From the NCBI GenBank assembly GCA_041946755.1, contig JBHGBB010000169.1, positions 1 through 8,587 on the forward strand: a stretch of DNA of 8,587 bases. The letters are read 5' to 3'. Positions 1 through 6,206 of the stretch are shown here, one piece after another. The notes below the pieces were generated by a model. It searched no databases. It worked only from the letters and a program-made list of their open reading frames with translations, and had not been told where the DNA came from. How positions within the stretch are numbered: the first letter of the stretch is position 1; every line of letters begins with the position of its first letter. The position numbers were made by a program, and so were the translations under genes. The DNA is from JBHGBB01 sp041946755 (GTDB lineage: Bacteria > UBP4 > UBA4092 > JAOAEQ01).

Positions 1-1
1 G

Positions 2-1165
2 AAATGTAAATTAAATAATCCGGATGATGCGAAATTCTGTCAAGCATGTGGCGGACGATTAATCGGAACGAGTGTCACCCCGGTAATCCATGAGAATATT
101 ACTGACCCGAGTGTAGATGCCGAATCGATTGCGATTAAAACCATTATATGTCCGCATTGTAGAAAAGAGACCTTACCGGATTTCGATTATTGCGTAAATT
201 GTGGAAAATCGCTATCCCAGACCCCGAAACAAGCAGCTACTTTTCAACCGTCTGCAAAAGAAGAGAATCCGATAGTACCTTCTGCGAAAGAAAAGAAAGA
301 TAAAGAAGAACCGAAAAAAGATGCCGATCAAAATCTGATTGTAACCAAAAAAATGCTTGACCAGGAATGGCAAGTTATTACCTGCCCGGCATGCGGTAAG
401 AAAACCAGAACTAATCTGGGGTATTGTTTGAATTGTAAAGCCGACTTGACTGGGAAGCCACAACCGAAACCGGTAACCAAACCTGAACCGGAAGTTAAAC
501 CAGTAGCGAAACCGAAACCAGTTCCTAAACCTGAAGTTATTGTTCAGCAACCGGAAGTTCAGGTTGCACCTAAACCGGTACCACCTGAGTCGGTTGCGAT
601 TAGCACTCCAACTCCGCTATCGGGAAAGGTGGTTAGTCAACCGATACCGGTTCCACCGCCACCGAACAAACTAAAAATCATTATTCCGGTAATCTTAGTT
701 TTATTCCTGATGTTCATTATGGTAGTCAGCGGAATTCTGCTGATTAAAATGAGTAGAAGGAGCGCTTCATTATCGAAATCAGGAGGAACTTCAGAAGTAC
801 AACCGGAAACTCCGAAATCCGATCCGGTAGCGATCTATTCGGTGTTTGATACCGTTCGGGATGCGATGTTGTCGAAAGATACCGAGTTATTAATGAACTG
901 CTATTCCCCGCAGTTTCCGGATTATCAGACGAAATTGACTGATACTGATGAATTGATTAAGACCTATGATATTGTCTCGTTAACCTATAATATCGATTCT
1001 CCGGCAATGAAAATTAACGGAGCCGAAGCGGAACTCCCGATTAAATGGCATATTAAACTCCGGAAATATGATGATGGCTCAACCTTAACAGCTACCGACT
1101 CGAATTATGTAGTGCTAGTTAAAGAAGAGAATCAGTGGAAAATCAAACAAGTTCTCCAGCGGTAG
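2..1165 (+). CDS. Zinc-ribbon membrane protein with NTF2-like C-terminal domain (5' partial)
   Basis: The frame is open from base 2, so the gene begins outside the window; the first internal ATG (353) falls between zinc ribbons and is not the true start. Numbering visible residues from base 2, there are three zinc-ribbon motifs: a cut one with C2, C13 and C16, a second with C50/C53 and C64/C67, and a third with C128/C131 and C142/C145. A Lys/Pro-rich linker (about 151-222, KPxPKP-like) leads to one membrane segment (about 224-248), followed by a Ser/Gly-rich spacer and a compact alpha+beta domain (about 275-387, ending WKIKQVLQR) that resembles NTF2/SnoaL-like or DUF4878-like folds. The expected topology is ribbons in the cytoplasm and the NTF2-like domain outside. 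No enzymatic motif is visible and the function is unknown; a sensing or scaffold role would be inference. It precedes the ParB-like gene by 135 bp on the same strand. Confidence 0.88.
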   Translation, partial: KCKLNNPDDAKFCQACGGRLIGTSVTPVIHENITDPSVDAESIAIKTIICPHCRKETLPDFDYCVNCGKSLSQTPKQAATFQPSAKEENPIVPSAKEKKDKEEPKKDADQNLIVTKKMLDQEWQVITCPACGKKTRTNLGYCLNCKADLTGKPQPKPVTKPEPEVKPVAKPKPVPKPEVIVQQPEVQVAPKPVPPESVAISTPTPLSGKVVSQPIPVPPPPNKLKIIIPVILVLFLMFIMVVSGILLIKMSRRSASLSKSGGTSEVQPETPKSDPVAIYSVFDTVRDAMLSKDTELLMNCYSPQFPDYQTKLTDTDELIKTYDIVSLTYNIDSPAMKINGAEAELPIKWHIKLRKYDDGSTLTATDSNYVVLVKEENQWKIKQVLQR

Positions 1166-1300
1166 ATTTTACTTTCCTATCCTAAATCAAACTGTCTATC
1201 CTTCCTAAGATTTGAGCGACACGGGTGCTTATTATTATCCATTAAACTAGATATGTTGGCTAAACAATACCAAATCTATTTTAATGGAGGATAAACTCGT

Positions 1301-2170
1301 ATGCATCTCCCGATTTCTTCGATTCAAGTACCTGCATCAATCCGGTTCGATACCGGAACTATTCAATTTTTAGCCGATAATATCGCCGAAGTCGGCTTAC
1401 TGCATCCGGTAATCGTTAACGACCAGCATGAACTCGTTGCCGGATATCGGCGGTTAGAAGCCCTAAAACTATTAGGCTGGCCGGAAGTTCCGGTAACCAT
1501 CATTTCACCGAATAATGAACTCAAGAAGTTCGATGCTTTGTTACATGAAAATTACCGCAGGAAAGACCTGAATCCATTAGAACTCTGCGAAGCGATTTTC
1601 GAACGTAAACGCCGTTGGGAGCTGATTCATGGTTCGATAAAATGCGGGCCTCAAACGCAAAATACCGATGACCAGAATAATCTTTTGCCAAATGGCAAAA
1701 GATTCGCTGAAGAAACTGCTAAGGTTCTGGGAACTAATATTACGCATGTATATCGTTTATTAGAATTAAAAGGGTTAGATGAAGATATTAAACAACAACT
1801 TCAAGAAGGAAGTATCTCGTATCGGTCGGCATTAACCATGCAATCCGACCGGAAAAAGGCCGCGAATAAGAAACCCAAATCCCGACCGCAAGGTATCCCC
1901 GGGTTACCGGACCGGGAGACGGCATTACAAGTTCAGCAGGAATATAGCCGGAATCCGATACTGATGCAGATTTTTATGGCGGTATCGCATCTATATCGGA
2001 TATATCAGCAAACCTTACCGGAGCAAAATTTCCAACTCGATAAAGCCAATCCGGACCGGTTAGCGAATCTATTCGCTCAACTCTGTTCTATCATCGATTG
2101 GTTAACCAAACTGCGAAATGAGATTCAGAATGAGTTGATGACCAAAATGCAGATCGAGGTTAAAGAATAA
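1301..2170 (+). CDS. ParB/Spo0J-family DNA-binding protein, orphan
   Basis: A 289-residue protein with a well placed ribosome binding site (GGAGG at 1286-1290, 10 nt before ATG). The N-terminal ParB/sulfiredoxin-like domain (about 1-95) carries the three expected boxes: HPVIV (35-39), AGYRRLEA (47-54; GERRxxA box with Tyr for Glu) and ENYRRKDLNPLE (83-94; ENxQR box). In canonical ParB these boxes bind CTP. A KorB-like helix-turn-helix follows at about 134-157 (FAEETAKVLG then THVYRLLELKG). The C-terminal third (about 205-289) is helical and not recognised; it may mediate dimerisation. Known family members bind parS-like sites and act in DNA partition, or as regulators on plasmids and phages. 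No ParA gene and no parS-like 16-mer are visible nearby, so a segregation role is not supported by context. The linker before the helix-turn-helix contains a perfect DNA palindrome (1679-1704). Confidence 0.9.
   Translation: MHLPISSIQVPASIRFDTGTIQFLADNIAEVGLLHPVIVNDQHELVAGYRRLEALKLLGWPEVPVTIISPNNELKKFDALLHENYRRKDLNPLELCEAIFERKRRWELIHGSIKCGPQTQNTDDQNNLLPNGKRFAEETAKVLGTNITHVYRLLELKGLDEDIKQQLQEGSISYRSALTMQSDRKKAANKKPKSRPQGIPGLPDRETALQVQQEYSRNPILMQIFMAVSHLYRIYQQTLPEQNFQLDKANPDRLANLFAQLCSIIDWLTKLRNEIQNELMTKMQIEVKE
1679..1704. repeat. 12-bp inverted repeat inside the ParB-like gene
   Basis: The arms AATCTTTTGCCA (1679-1690) and TGGCAAAAGATT (1693-1704) are perfect reverse complements around a 2-nt centre. 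The repeat encodes residues about 127-135 (NLLPNGKRF), exactly in the linker between the ParB domain and the helix-turn-helix. It could be a chance hairpin, an operator bound by the protein itself, or a small inserted palindrome; sequence alone cannot decide. Confidence 0.8.
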
Positions 2171-2192
2171 TTACATGATACTATGTTTTAGA

Positions 2193-2215
2193 GTAGGGGC
2201 GGGGTTTCCCCGCCC
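2193..2215 (+). repeat. REP-like palindrome, copy A (GTAG head)
   Basis: GTAG followed by a hairpin with 8-bp arms GGGCGGGG (2197-2204) and CCCCGCCC (2208-2215) around TTT. A GTAG tetranucleotide 5' of an imperfect or perfect palindrome is the classic signature of REP sequences mobilised by RAYT (TnpA-REP) transposases. It lies 22 bp after the ParB-like stop codon. It is not followed by a T-run, so it is not a standard intrinsic terminator, though such a stem could still shield 3' ends of transcripts. Confidence 0.75.
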
Positions 2216-2275
2216 GAAAGTAGAAACAGAATTATCCCCGATGTTCGGATTCTTCGACCTACCCGAAAATGAAAA

Positions 2276-2298
2276 GGGCGAGGTAACCTCGCCCCTAC
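2276..2298 (-). repeat. REP-like palindrome, copy B (GTAG head)
   Basis: Read on the minus strand this is a GTAG-headed 23-mer matching copy A at 20 of 23 positions. Its 9-bp arms are GGGCGAGGT (2276-2284) and ACCTCGCCC (2286-2294). Two of the differences from copy A are a G-to-A and a C-to-T that pair with each other, so the stem is kept by a compensatory change. It lies between copies A and C in the convergent intergenic gap. Confidence 0.75.
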
Positions 2299-2320
2299 CA
2301 TAAAAATCACACGATAGTAA

Positions 2321-2343
2321 GAACGGGGAGACCCCGCCCCTAC
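2321..2343 (-). repeat. REP-like palindrome, copy C (GTAG head)
   Basis: On the minus strand this is GTAG plus GGGCGGGGTCTCCCCG, matching the first 20 bases of copy A with a single loop difference; the outer three bases of the 3' arm have changed so the stem is shorter. Together with copy A in opposite orientation it forms 20-bp inverted ends around a 151-bp unit (2193-2343). It sits 24 bp beyond the stop codon of the minus-strand gene at 2368-3375, so it may act as a 3' boundary for that transcript. Confidence 0.72.
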
Positions 2344-2367
2344 TTTATGAATGTACAATATATCGGA

Positions 2368-3375
2368 TTATACTTCCTGGTTCGCTTGTTTTATTTCCGC
2401 TAATTGTTCTTTCGAACCTACCGGATAATTATAAATAATCGCGCCATCAGCTCCGGCTTCTTTTGCCGAGATAATACCCTGCCGGAGTTCTCCCGGTTTC
2501 ATTTCTTCGATTGCATACCCGAATCCGGCATAAAGTTTGGTTTTCCCTTTCATTTCCTGAAGTCCGAGTTCAGTTGCTTCTTTAACCCAGGTAATCGGTT
2601 TGCCCCATTGTTTTTCCGCATATATCATGGTGCAGATATGATCGAGTTGGTCGGCAAACGCCGGCCAATCCTGCAACACATTTTTCCGCGCTAGTTCCGG
2701 AGTAGGGAATACCGCCGCCGATAATTTCAGGTTCGGCGCGATTTGTTTTCTTATCTGGCGAACAGTATCAACGATAACCTGATACCGCCATTGAGTCCAT
2801 TTCTGGTATACCAGCGACTTCGGATCGAGCGGAACTTCGATCGGGTCGACTCCGGCTTCCCGCATAAATCTCCCGCGGCAATTCAGGCAATAACAGAAAC
2901 TATATTCCGGGACTTCATCTCGCGGAACGAATTGTTTATTATTAAATCCGAAGATATCCGGATATCGGATAAAATCGAGATGTAATCCATCGCAGCCGGT
3001 TTCAGCGACACGCTGTTGTACCCGGTCTAGATAAAACGCCAGATACTCTTTATTATCCGGACACCACCAGCTATGTTTACTCCATAAAAGCTTTTGCCGG
3101 GTATTATATCCTTCCCGGCTGACCGCGAGCCAATAGGGATGTTCATCCATCACTTCACGGACATCTTTTTCATGAATTACATGATTATTAATTGTCCAAG
3201 CATGGAATTCGAGCTGATGCTGATGCGCGATATCGACCATAAGTTTAATTCGGTCGATTGGCGATGATTCGATTAACACCCAGATTTTTTCCGCACCGGT
3301 ATCTTTAATCTCGGCACATGCCTGGTTAAAATCCATGTCCGGTTTGGTAGTAACCCAAAATCCTTTAAAGAACAT
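2368..3375 (-). CDS. GHL10/COG1649-like glycoside hydrolase-type protein, cytoplasmic
   Basis: A 335-residue protein with a strong ribosome binding site (GGAGG on the minus strand, 3384-3388, 8 nt before ATG). The sequence reads as a TIM barrel: strands near residues 31-36 (IWVLIE) and 56-61 (EFHAWT), then the hallmark DGLHLDFIRYP (129-139), whose two Asp residues are the likely active-site acids by family analogy. Later strands include KLSAAVFP (217-224) and HICTMIYAEKQ (246-256). A Cys cluster C161-Y-C163-L-N-C166, followed by RGRF, resembles the CYCxxC motif of GHL6-type hypothetical hydrolases and could bind metal. There is no signal peptide or membrane segment, so it should stay in the cytoplasm. 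The upstream gene on the same strand encodes an exported relative. Catalysis and substrate are unproven; the family is assigned from motifs and fold pattern. Confidence 0.85.
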   Translation of the reverse strand: MFFKGFWVTTKPDMDFNQACAEIKDTGAEKIWVLIESSPIDRIKLMVDIAHQHQLEFHAWTINNHVIHEKDVREVMDEHPYWLAVSREGYNTRQKLLWSKHSWWCPDNKEYLAFYLDRVQQRVAETGCDGLHLDFIRYPDIFGFNNKQFVPRDEVPEYSFCYCLNCRGRFMREAGVDPIEVPLDPKSLVYQKWTQWRYQVIVDTVRQIRKQIAPNLKLSAAVFPTPELARKNVLQDWPAFADQLDHICTMIYAEKQWGKPITWVKEATELGLQEMKGKTKLYAGFGYAIEEMKPGELRQGIISAKEAGADGAIIYNYPVGSKEQLAEIKQANQEV

Positions 3376-3421
3376 ATTATTTTCCTCCGAATATAATACC
3401 TATTATTATAGGGATAAATAG

Positions 3422-3464
3422 GGAGAGATACCAGAGCGGCTTCGACCCGCTCTGGTTCCTCTCC
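3422..3464. repeat. Long two-part hairpin upstream of the cytoplasmic GHL10-like gene
   Basis: The inner arms ACCAGAGCGG (3430-3439) and CCGCTCTGGT (3447-3456) pair over 10 bp around a 7-nt loop. After a 2x2 internal mismatch the outer arms GGAGAG (3422-3427) and CTCTCC (3459-3464) pair over 6 more bp. It lies 47-89 nt before the ATG at 3375 (minus strand). There is no T-run next to it on either strand, so it is not a standard terminator. It could be a 5'-leader structure, a processing site between the two hydrolase genes, or a second REP-type palindrome. Confidence 0.75.
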
Positions 3465-3479
3465 GGTGGATAATAATGA

Positions 3480-3511
3480 ACTTAAGAACTGAAAAACCCA
3501 AAAACGAAAAA
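3480..3511 (+). repeat. Degenerate octamer tract (4 units, ACNNAARA)
   Basis: Four consecutive 8-base units can be read on the plus strand: ACTTAAGA, ACTGAAAA, ACCCAAAA and ACGAAAAA. The pattern is degenerate but the phase is kept. The same unit type recurs at 3550-3597 (other strand) and 7154-7186. There is no coding frame over it that looks real. Confidence 0.5.
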
Positions 3512-3549
3512 ATAAGTTGGGAAAAAAATACATTAGTATCTGTTTATCT

Positions 3550-3597
3550 TCTTCTGTTCTTCCGTTCTTTCGTTCTTTCGTTTTTCCGTTTCTACGT
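3550..3597 (-). repeat. Octamer tandem repeat (6 units) directly after a stop codon
   Basis: On the minus strand, immediately after the TAA of the exported hydrolase (3598-3600), six 8-base units follow without gaps: ACGTAGAA, ACGGAAAA, ACGAAAGA, ACGAAAGA, ACGGAAGA and ACAGAAGA. Two adjacent units are identical and the others differ by one to three bases. It is too short and ungapped to be a CRISPR array. The role is unknown. Confidence 0.8.
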
Positions 3598-5976
3598 TTA
3601 TTTTATAATCCATTTCTGGAGTTTACCGCCTTGGATACCGTAATCCATGATAACCAGATATATCGTTTTGCCAGCTTTAGTAAATGCTACTCCCCGAGGG
3701 TGTCTAATTGTTGGATTCCCGCCAACCAAATCCGCAATATGTTTCTCGGTTTTATCATATATCTGGATACAATTCGCACCATAATTACTTACATAGATAT
3801 TTCCCTGCAGATCGATATCCACCGCCCCGGAAGCGTCTTGTACCAGGCATAAATCCGGTTTCTGCTCGAAATTCGCTACCCCGGATTTTATACCACCAAC
3901 CCATTTATGAATCGCACCTGCTGCTTCGTCTGCGATATATACCGTTTTCCTATCTTTCGTAACCGCTATCCCACGATTGATATGCATCGCTTGCGAAGAT
4001 ACATTGCCAAACGGACTTCCGTTAACTTCTTTTCCTTGAGGAGAATAGATATGCCATCGTTCATGTAATTTATCGATTACATAAATATACCCGGCAGCAT
4101 CGATAGCCAAATCGCCGGGAGTGTAGGGGACCGCAAATCCGGGAAGCGGTTTCCCATCTTTCGCCCGGAACTTGAATATTTTTCCCGCAGTATCGCAAGC
4201 TATATAAACGATATTATGCCGGTCGATAGCGATCCCGGCAGGACTATATATAGCGACTTTTTCACCTACCGCATTCAACCCAGTACTGATTTTCGAGATC
4301 GCAGCTTCAGTAGCATCCGGATTAAATATCCTAACTTGCGGTGGACGAAGTTCAGTCATCCAAACTTTCCCCTGTTGATCGCAAACCGCAAACTGGCCGA
4401 TATTATAGGTATTCCCGAACTCGCCTATCTGCTGATATTTCCCGGGTGGATAATAGAAACTGAATTGGGTATGTTCGCTTTCCCCAAGATTCCCGGCAGT
4501 ATCATACGCTTGAACCCGGAGTTCAAATCCGGTTTGATCGAACTGCTCGGGAATATTTTCAGCGGTAATAAAAGTATCCGATGTATTCGAATCCTGTAGC
4601 ATTTTGATGTTTATTGCTTTCTCTTCACCAGAGGTTGCAATGAAATTACATTGGAGGGTAACCGAATTATCTTGGATTCCGGAAGGATCATGTATATTAC
4701 AGGATACCTTAAATGGTTCGCCCATCCTAACTATTTTCGGGTCGGTTTGCAGGTCGGTGATTATAGGGCCGACCACATCAGGTTGCGAACTCGTTTTCCA
4801 CCAGAGCATCGTGGGGTCTGGTGCAATCGCCGGCTGAGCGAATGGTCCCGTTACCAGCGCATCACCCAGCTTCGTTCGATTGGAGCCATCGAATAGCACC
4901 GAATAATCGAAAATAGTCGTTCCCTTAATTTTATCCAGAGCCGATATCGCGCGATTGATTTCTATCTGCAGCACTTCTTGTTCAGGATTCTCCATTAAAT
5001 AAGCGCCGATTCCCGGATATACCAGCCGCTGATGCTGATTCCGCAGATGCCGTTTCGCCCAATTCGTATAGAGTCCATCGTCCAAGGTATACATCATCGG
5101 GCAAATAAAATCGACTATCCCTTCAGCCAGCCATCGATGCGAATCCTGCAAATACCCGGTATATCCATCAGCATAATTTCCCCAAACTGCTGCAGAGAGC
5201 ATAGCATTCGGTTTAATCGATTTCATATCTTGATAAGTCCGGCGAATAAGTCCGGTAACCTGTTCCCGGCGGAATGCATTCCATTGTTCCGGGAGAGTAT
5301 CCGGCGTTCCATGGTATTGTTCATAAAACCGTTGCAGACTGATTGAATCATAGGAATAACTGGAATCATAATAGCGGACATAATCGAAATGTAATCCATC
5401 GATATCGTAATTTTTAACCAGCTCCATAAAAACATTATAGAGATGCTCTTGTACCGCAGGATGTGCCGGATTTAACACCACATATTCTTCACTTAATGGC
5501 ATTCTTCTTCCGTCGCGATTATAACAGAACCAATCCGGATGCGCGTTCCAGAGCTGATTCGGCGATTTCGGTGGCGTGGTTCCCCGCCATGCAGGATATA
5601 CATTTATCCACGCATGCAGCTGGAGTCCCTGCTGATGTGCTTCTTCAACCGCAACCGATAACGGGTCCCAGCCCGGGTCGGTACCATCAGGACTAATCGC
5701 TTCCGACCAGGGTTCATACGCCGATTTATAATAGGTTTCCGCCTGACCCCGAACCTGGAAGATAGCGATATTGGCGTTAATCGCTTTGAGATTGTGCATA
5801 ATGGTTTTGATATCGTCAGGAGAATGATAACTCCAGCGCGAAATCCAAATCGCCCGCGCTTCAATCGGAGTCGATTGCGATTCAGCAAATACCCAATGTA
5901 CGGGAATCAGTGATAGACTGAGATAACTTAAAATAAGAGGAAGATAGATTGTCTTAATAATATATTTGAGTGTCAT
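3598..5976 (-). CDS. Exported GHL10-like glycoside hydrolase with Ig-like domain and NHL propeller
   Basis: A 792-residue protein from the ATG at 5976, which has an AAGGA site 5 nt upstream and opens directly into a signal peptide (residues 1-31, cleavage probably after VFA). A longer in-frame start at 6072 exists but its extra N-terminus is encoded by a palindromic repeat. Residues about 38-370 form a GHL10/DUF187 (COG1649, YngK/YddW-like) TIM barrel: RAIWISRW (41-48), HAWINVYPAWRG (121-132), LNPAHPAVQEH (168-178), the hallmark DGLHFDYVRYY (193-203, probable catalytic Asp residues) and DFICPMMYT (289-297). Residues about 403-508 look like an Ig-like beta-sandwich (ending AYDTAGNLGESE). Residues about 515-792 contain NHL-type blades (SPAGIAID, PGDLAID, INRGIAV, GAVDID, HPRGVAF, each followed by a YIA/YVS-like strand), a beta-propeller probably for binding. 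It likely acts on extracellular or envelope glycan; the substrate is unknown. Confidence 0.88.
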   Translation of the reverse strand: MTLKYIIKTIYLPLILSYLSLSLIPVHWVFAESQSTPIEARAIWISRWSYHSPDDIKTIMHNLKAINANIAIFQVRGQAETYYKSAYEPWSEAISPDGTDPGWDPLSVAVEEAHQQGLQLHAWINVYPAWRGTTPPKSPNQLWNAHPDWFCYNRDGRRMPLSEEYVVLNPAHPAVQEHLYNVFMELVKNYDIDGLHFDYVRYYDSSYSYDSISLQRFYEQYHGTPDTLPEQWNAFRREQVTGLIRRTYQDMKSIKPNAMLSAAVWGNYADGYTGYLQDSHRWLAEGIVDFICPMMYTLDDGLYTNWAKRHLRNQHQRLVYPGIGAYLMENPEQEVLQIEINRAISALDKIKGTTIFDYSVLFDGSNRTKLGDALVTGPFAQPAIAPDPTMLWWKTSSQPDVVGPIITDLQTDPKIVRMGEPFKVSCNIHDPSGIQDNSVTLQCNFIATSGEEKAINIKMLQDSNTSDTFITAENIPEQFDQTGFELRVQAYDTAGNLGESEHTQFSFYYPPGKYQQIGEFGNTYNIGQFAVCDQQGKVWMTELRPPQVRIFNPDATEAAISKISTGLNAVGEKVAIYSPAGIAIDRHNIVYIACDTAGKIFKFRAKDGKPLPGFAVPYTPGDLAIDAAGYIYVIDKLHERWHIYSPQGKEVNGSPFGNVSSQAMHINRGIAVTKDRKTVYIADEAAGAIHKWVGGIKSGVANFEQKPDLCLVQDASGAVDIDLQGNIYVSNYGANCIQIYDKTEKHIADLVGGNPTIRHPRGVAFTKAGKTIYLVIMDYGIQGGKLQKWIIK

Positions 5977-5981
5977 AATTA

Positions 5982-5986
5982 TCCTT
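5982..5986 (-). promoter_or_regulatory. Ribosome binding site that fixes the start at 5976
   Basis: AAGGA on the minus strand, 5 nt before ATG 5976. The alternative start at 6072 has no comparable site and lies in repeat-derived sequence, so this site supports the shorter protein that begins with a signal peptide. Confidence 0.65.
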
Positions 5987-6045
5987 GGTTGATAGTAATT
6001 TAATTTACCATAGAATAAACTGAGAACAATCGAGATAATAACGAG

Positions 6046-6065
6046 ATTCCTGCTTTCGCAGGAAT
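6046..6065. repeat. ATTCC...GGAAT palindromic repeat
   Basis: The arms ATTCCTGC (6046-6053) and GCAGGAAT (6058-6065) flank a TTTC loop, and the minus strand continues outward as GTGTC before the palindrome. The form ATTCC-N10-GGAAT resembles dispersed repeats such as neisserial dRS3 and the very common GTCATTCCTGCGAAAGCAGG type seen in many genomes. Its minus-strand translation (CHSCESRN) creates a false N-terminal extension of the neighbouring hydrolase. Confidence 0.8.
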
Positions 6066-6137
6066 GACACAAGGATACTCAGTTTTTTCCCGAGTTTTCT
6101 GTGGTAAGTTTTTAATGTTTTGCAGAATTTGGATTTA

Positions 6138-6172
6138 ATTTGGCATTTGGGTTTTGACATTTAGCATTTGTT
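6138..6172 (-). repeat. Degenerate heptamer tract (5 units)
   Basis: On the plus strand five 7-base units follow each other: ATTTGGC, ATTTGGG, TTTTGAC, ATTTAGC and ATTTGTT; on the minus strand this is a GNCAAAT-like series. A further ATTTGGA lies at 6127-6133 after a 4-nt break. The TTGACA of the promoter-like sequence is made by the junction of two of these units. Confidence 0.6.
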
Positions 6173-6180
6173 AGTATAAT
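6154..6180 (+). promoter_or_regulatory. Possible sigma70-type promoter, plus strand
   Basis: TTGACA (6154-6159) and TATAAT (6175-6180) both match the consensus exactly, but the 15-bp spacer is shorter than the usual 17. The -35 box arises from the heptamer repeat phase, so it may be fortuitous. A TATAAT/ATTATA inverted repeat (6175-6188) also sits here. It would drive rightward transcription into the short frames at 6207-6309. Confidence 0.35.
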
Positions 6181-6206
6181 ACATTATATACAGAAAAGAG
6201 GATTTA

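Noticed and set aside
212..550. Minus-strand open frame rich in Phe, Arg and Trp
   Set aside because: It is the antisense of the Lys/Pro-rich linker of the zinc-ribbon gene; its composition mirrors that repeat and it has no protein-like features.
1212..1282. Promoter-like hexamers before the ParB-like gene
   Set aside because: Candidates (TTGAGC with TATTAT, TTGGCT with TATTTT) have 15-bp spacing and weak matches, so I do not call a promoter.
2186..2347. TTTA on both sides of the REP cluster as a target-site duplication
   Set aside because: The match is only four A/T bases and is not at the same distance from both ends, so it is easily chance.
2404..2985. Plus-strand open frames opposite the cytoplasmic GHL10-like gene
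   Set aside because: They are antisense shadows of a well supported gene and show no recognisable motif.
3405..3433. TATAAT on the minus strand upstream of the cytoplasmic GHL10-like gene
   Set aside because: The -10 match is exact but no -35-like sequence or extended -10 is found at a usable distance.
3519..3532. T-run on the minus strand as intrinsic terminator of the exported hydrolase gene
   Set aside because: The seven-T run is not preceded by a stem-loop; the strong hairpin at 3422-3464 lies beyond it.
3550..3597. Octamer tract as a possible CRISPR array
   Set aside because: Units are 8 bases with no spacers and no cas genes are near.
3517..5696. Several plus-strand frames of 77-127 codons over the exported hydrolase
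   Set aside because: All lie opposite a gene with clear domains and a good ribosome binding site; the frames lack motifs and consistent start signals.
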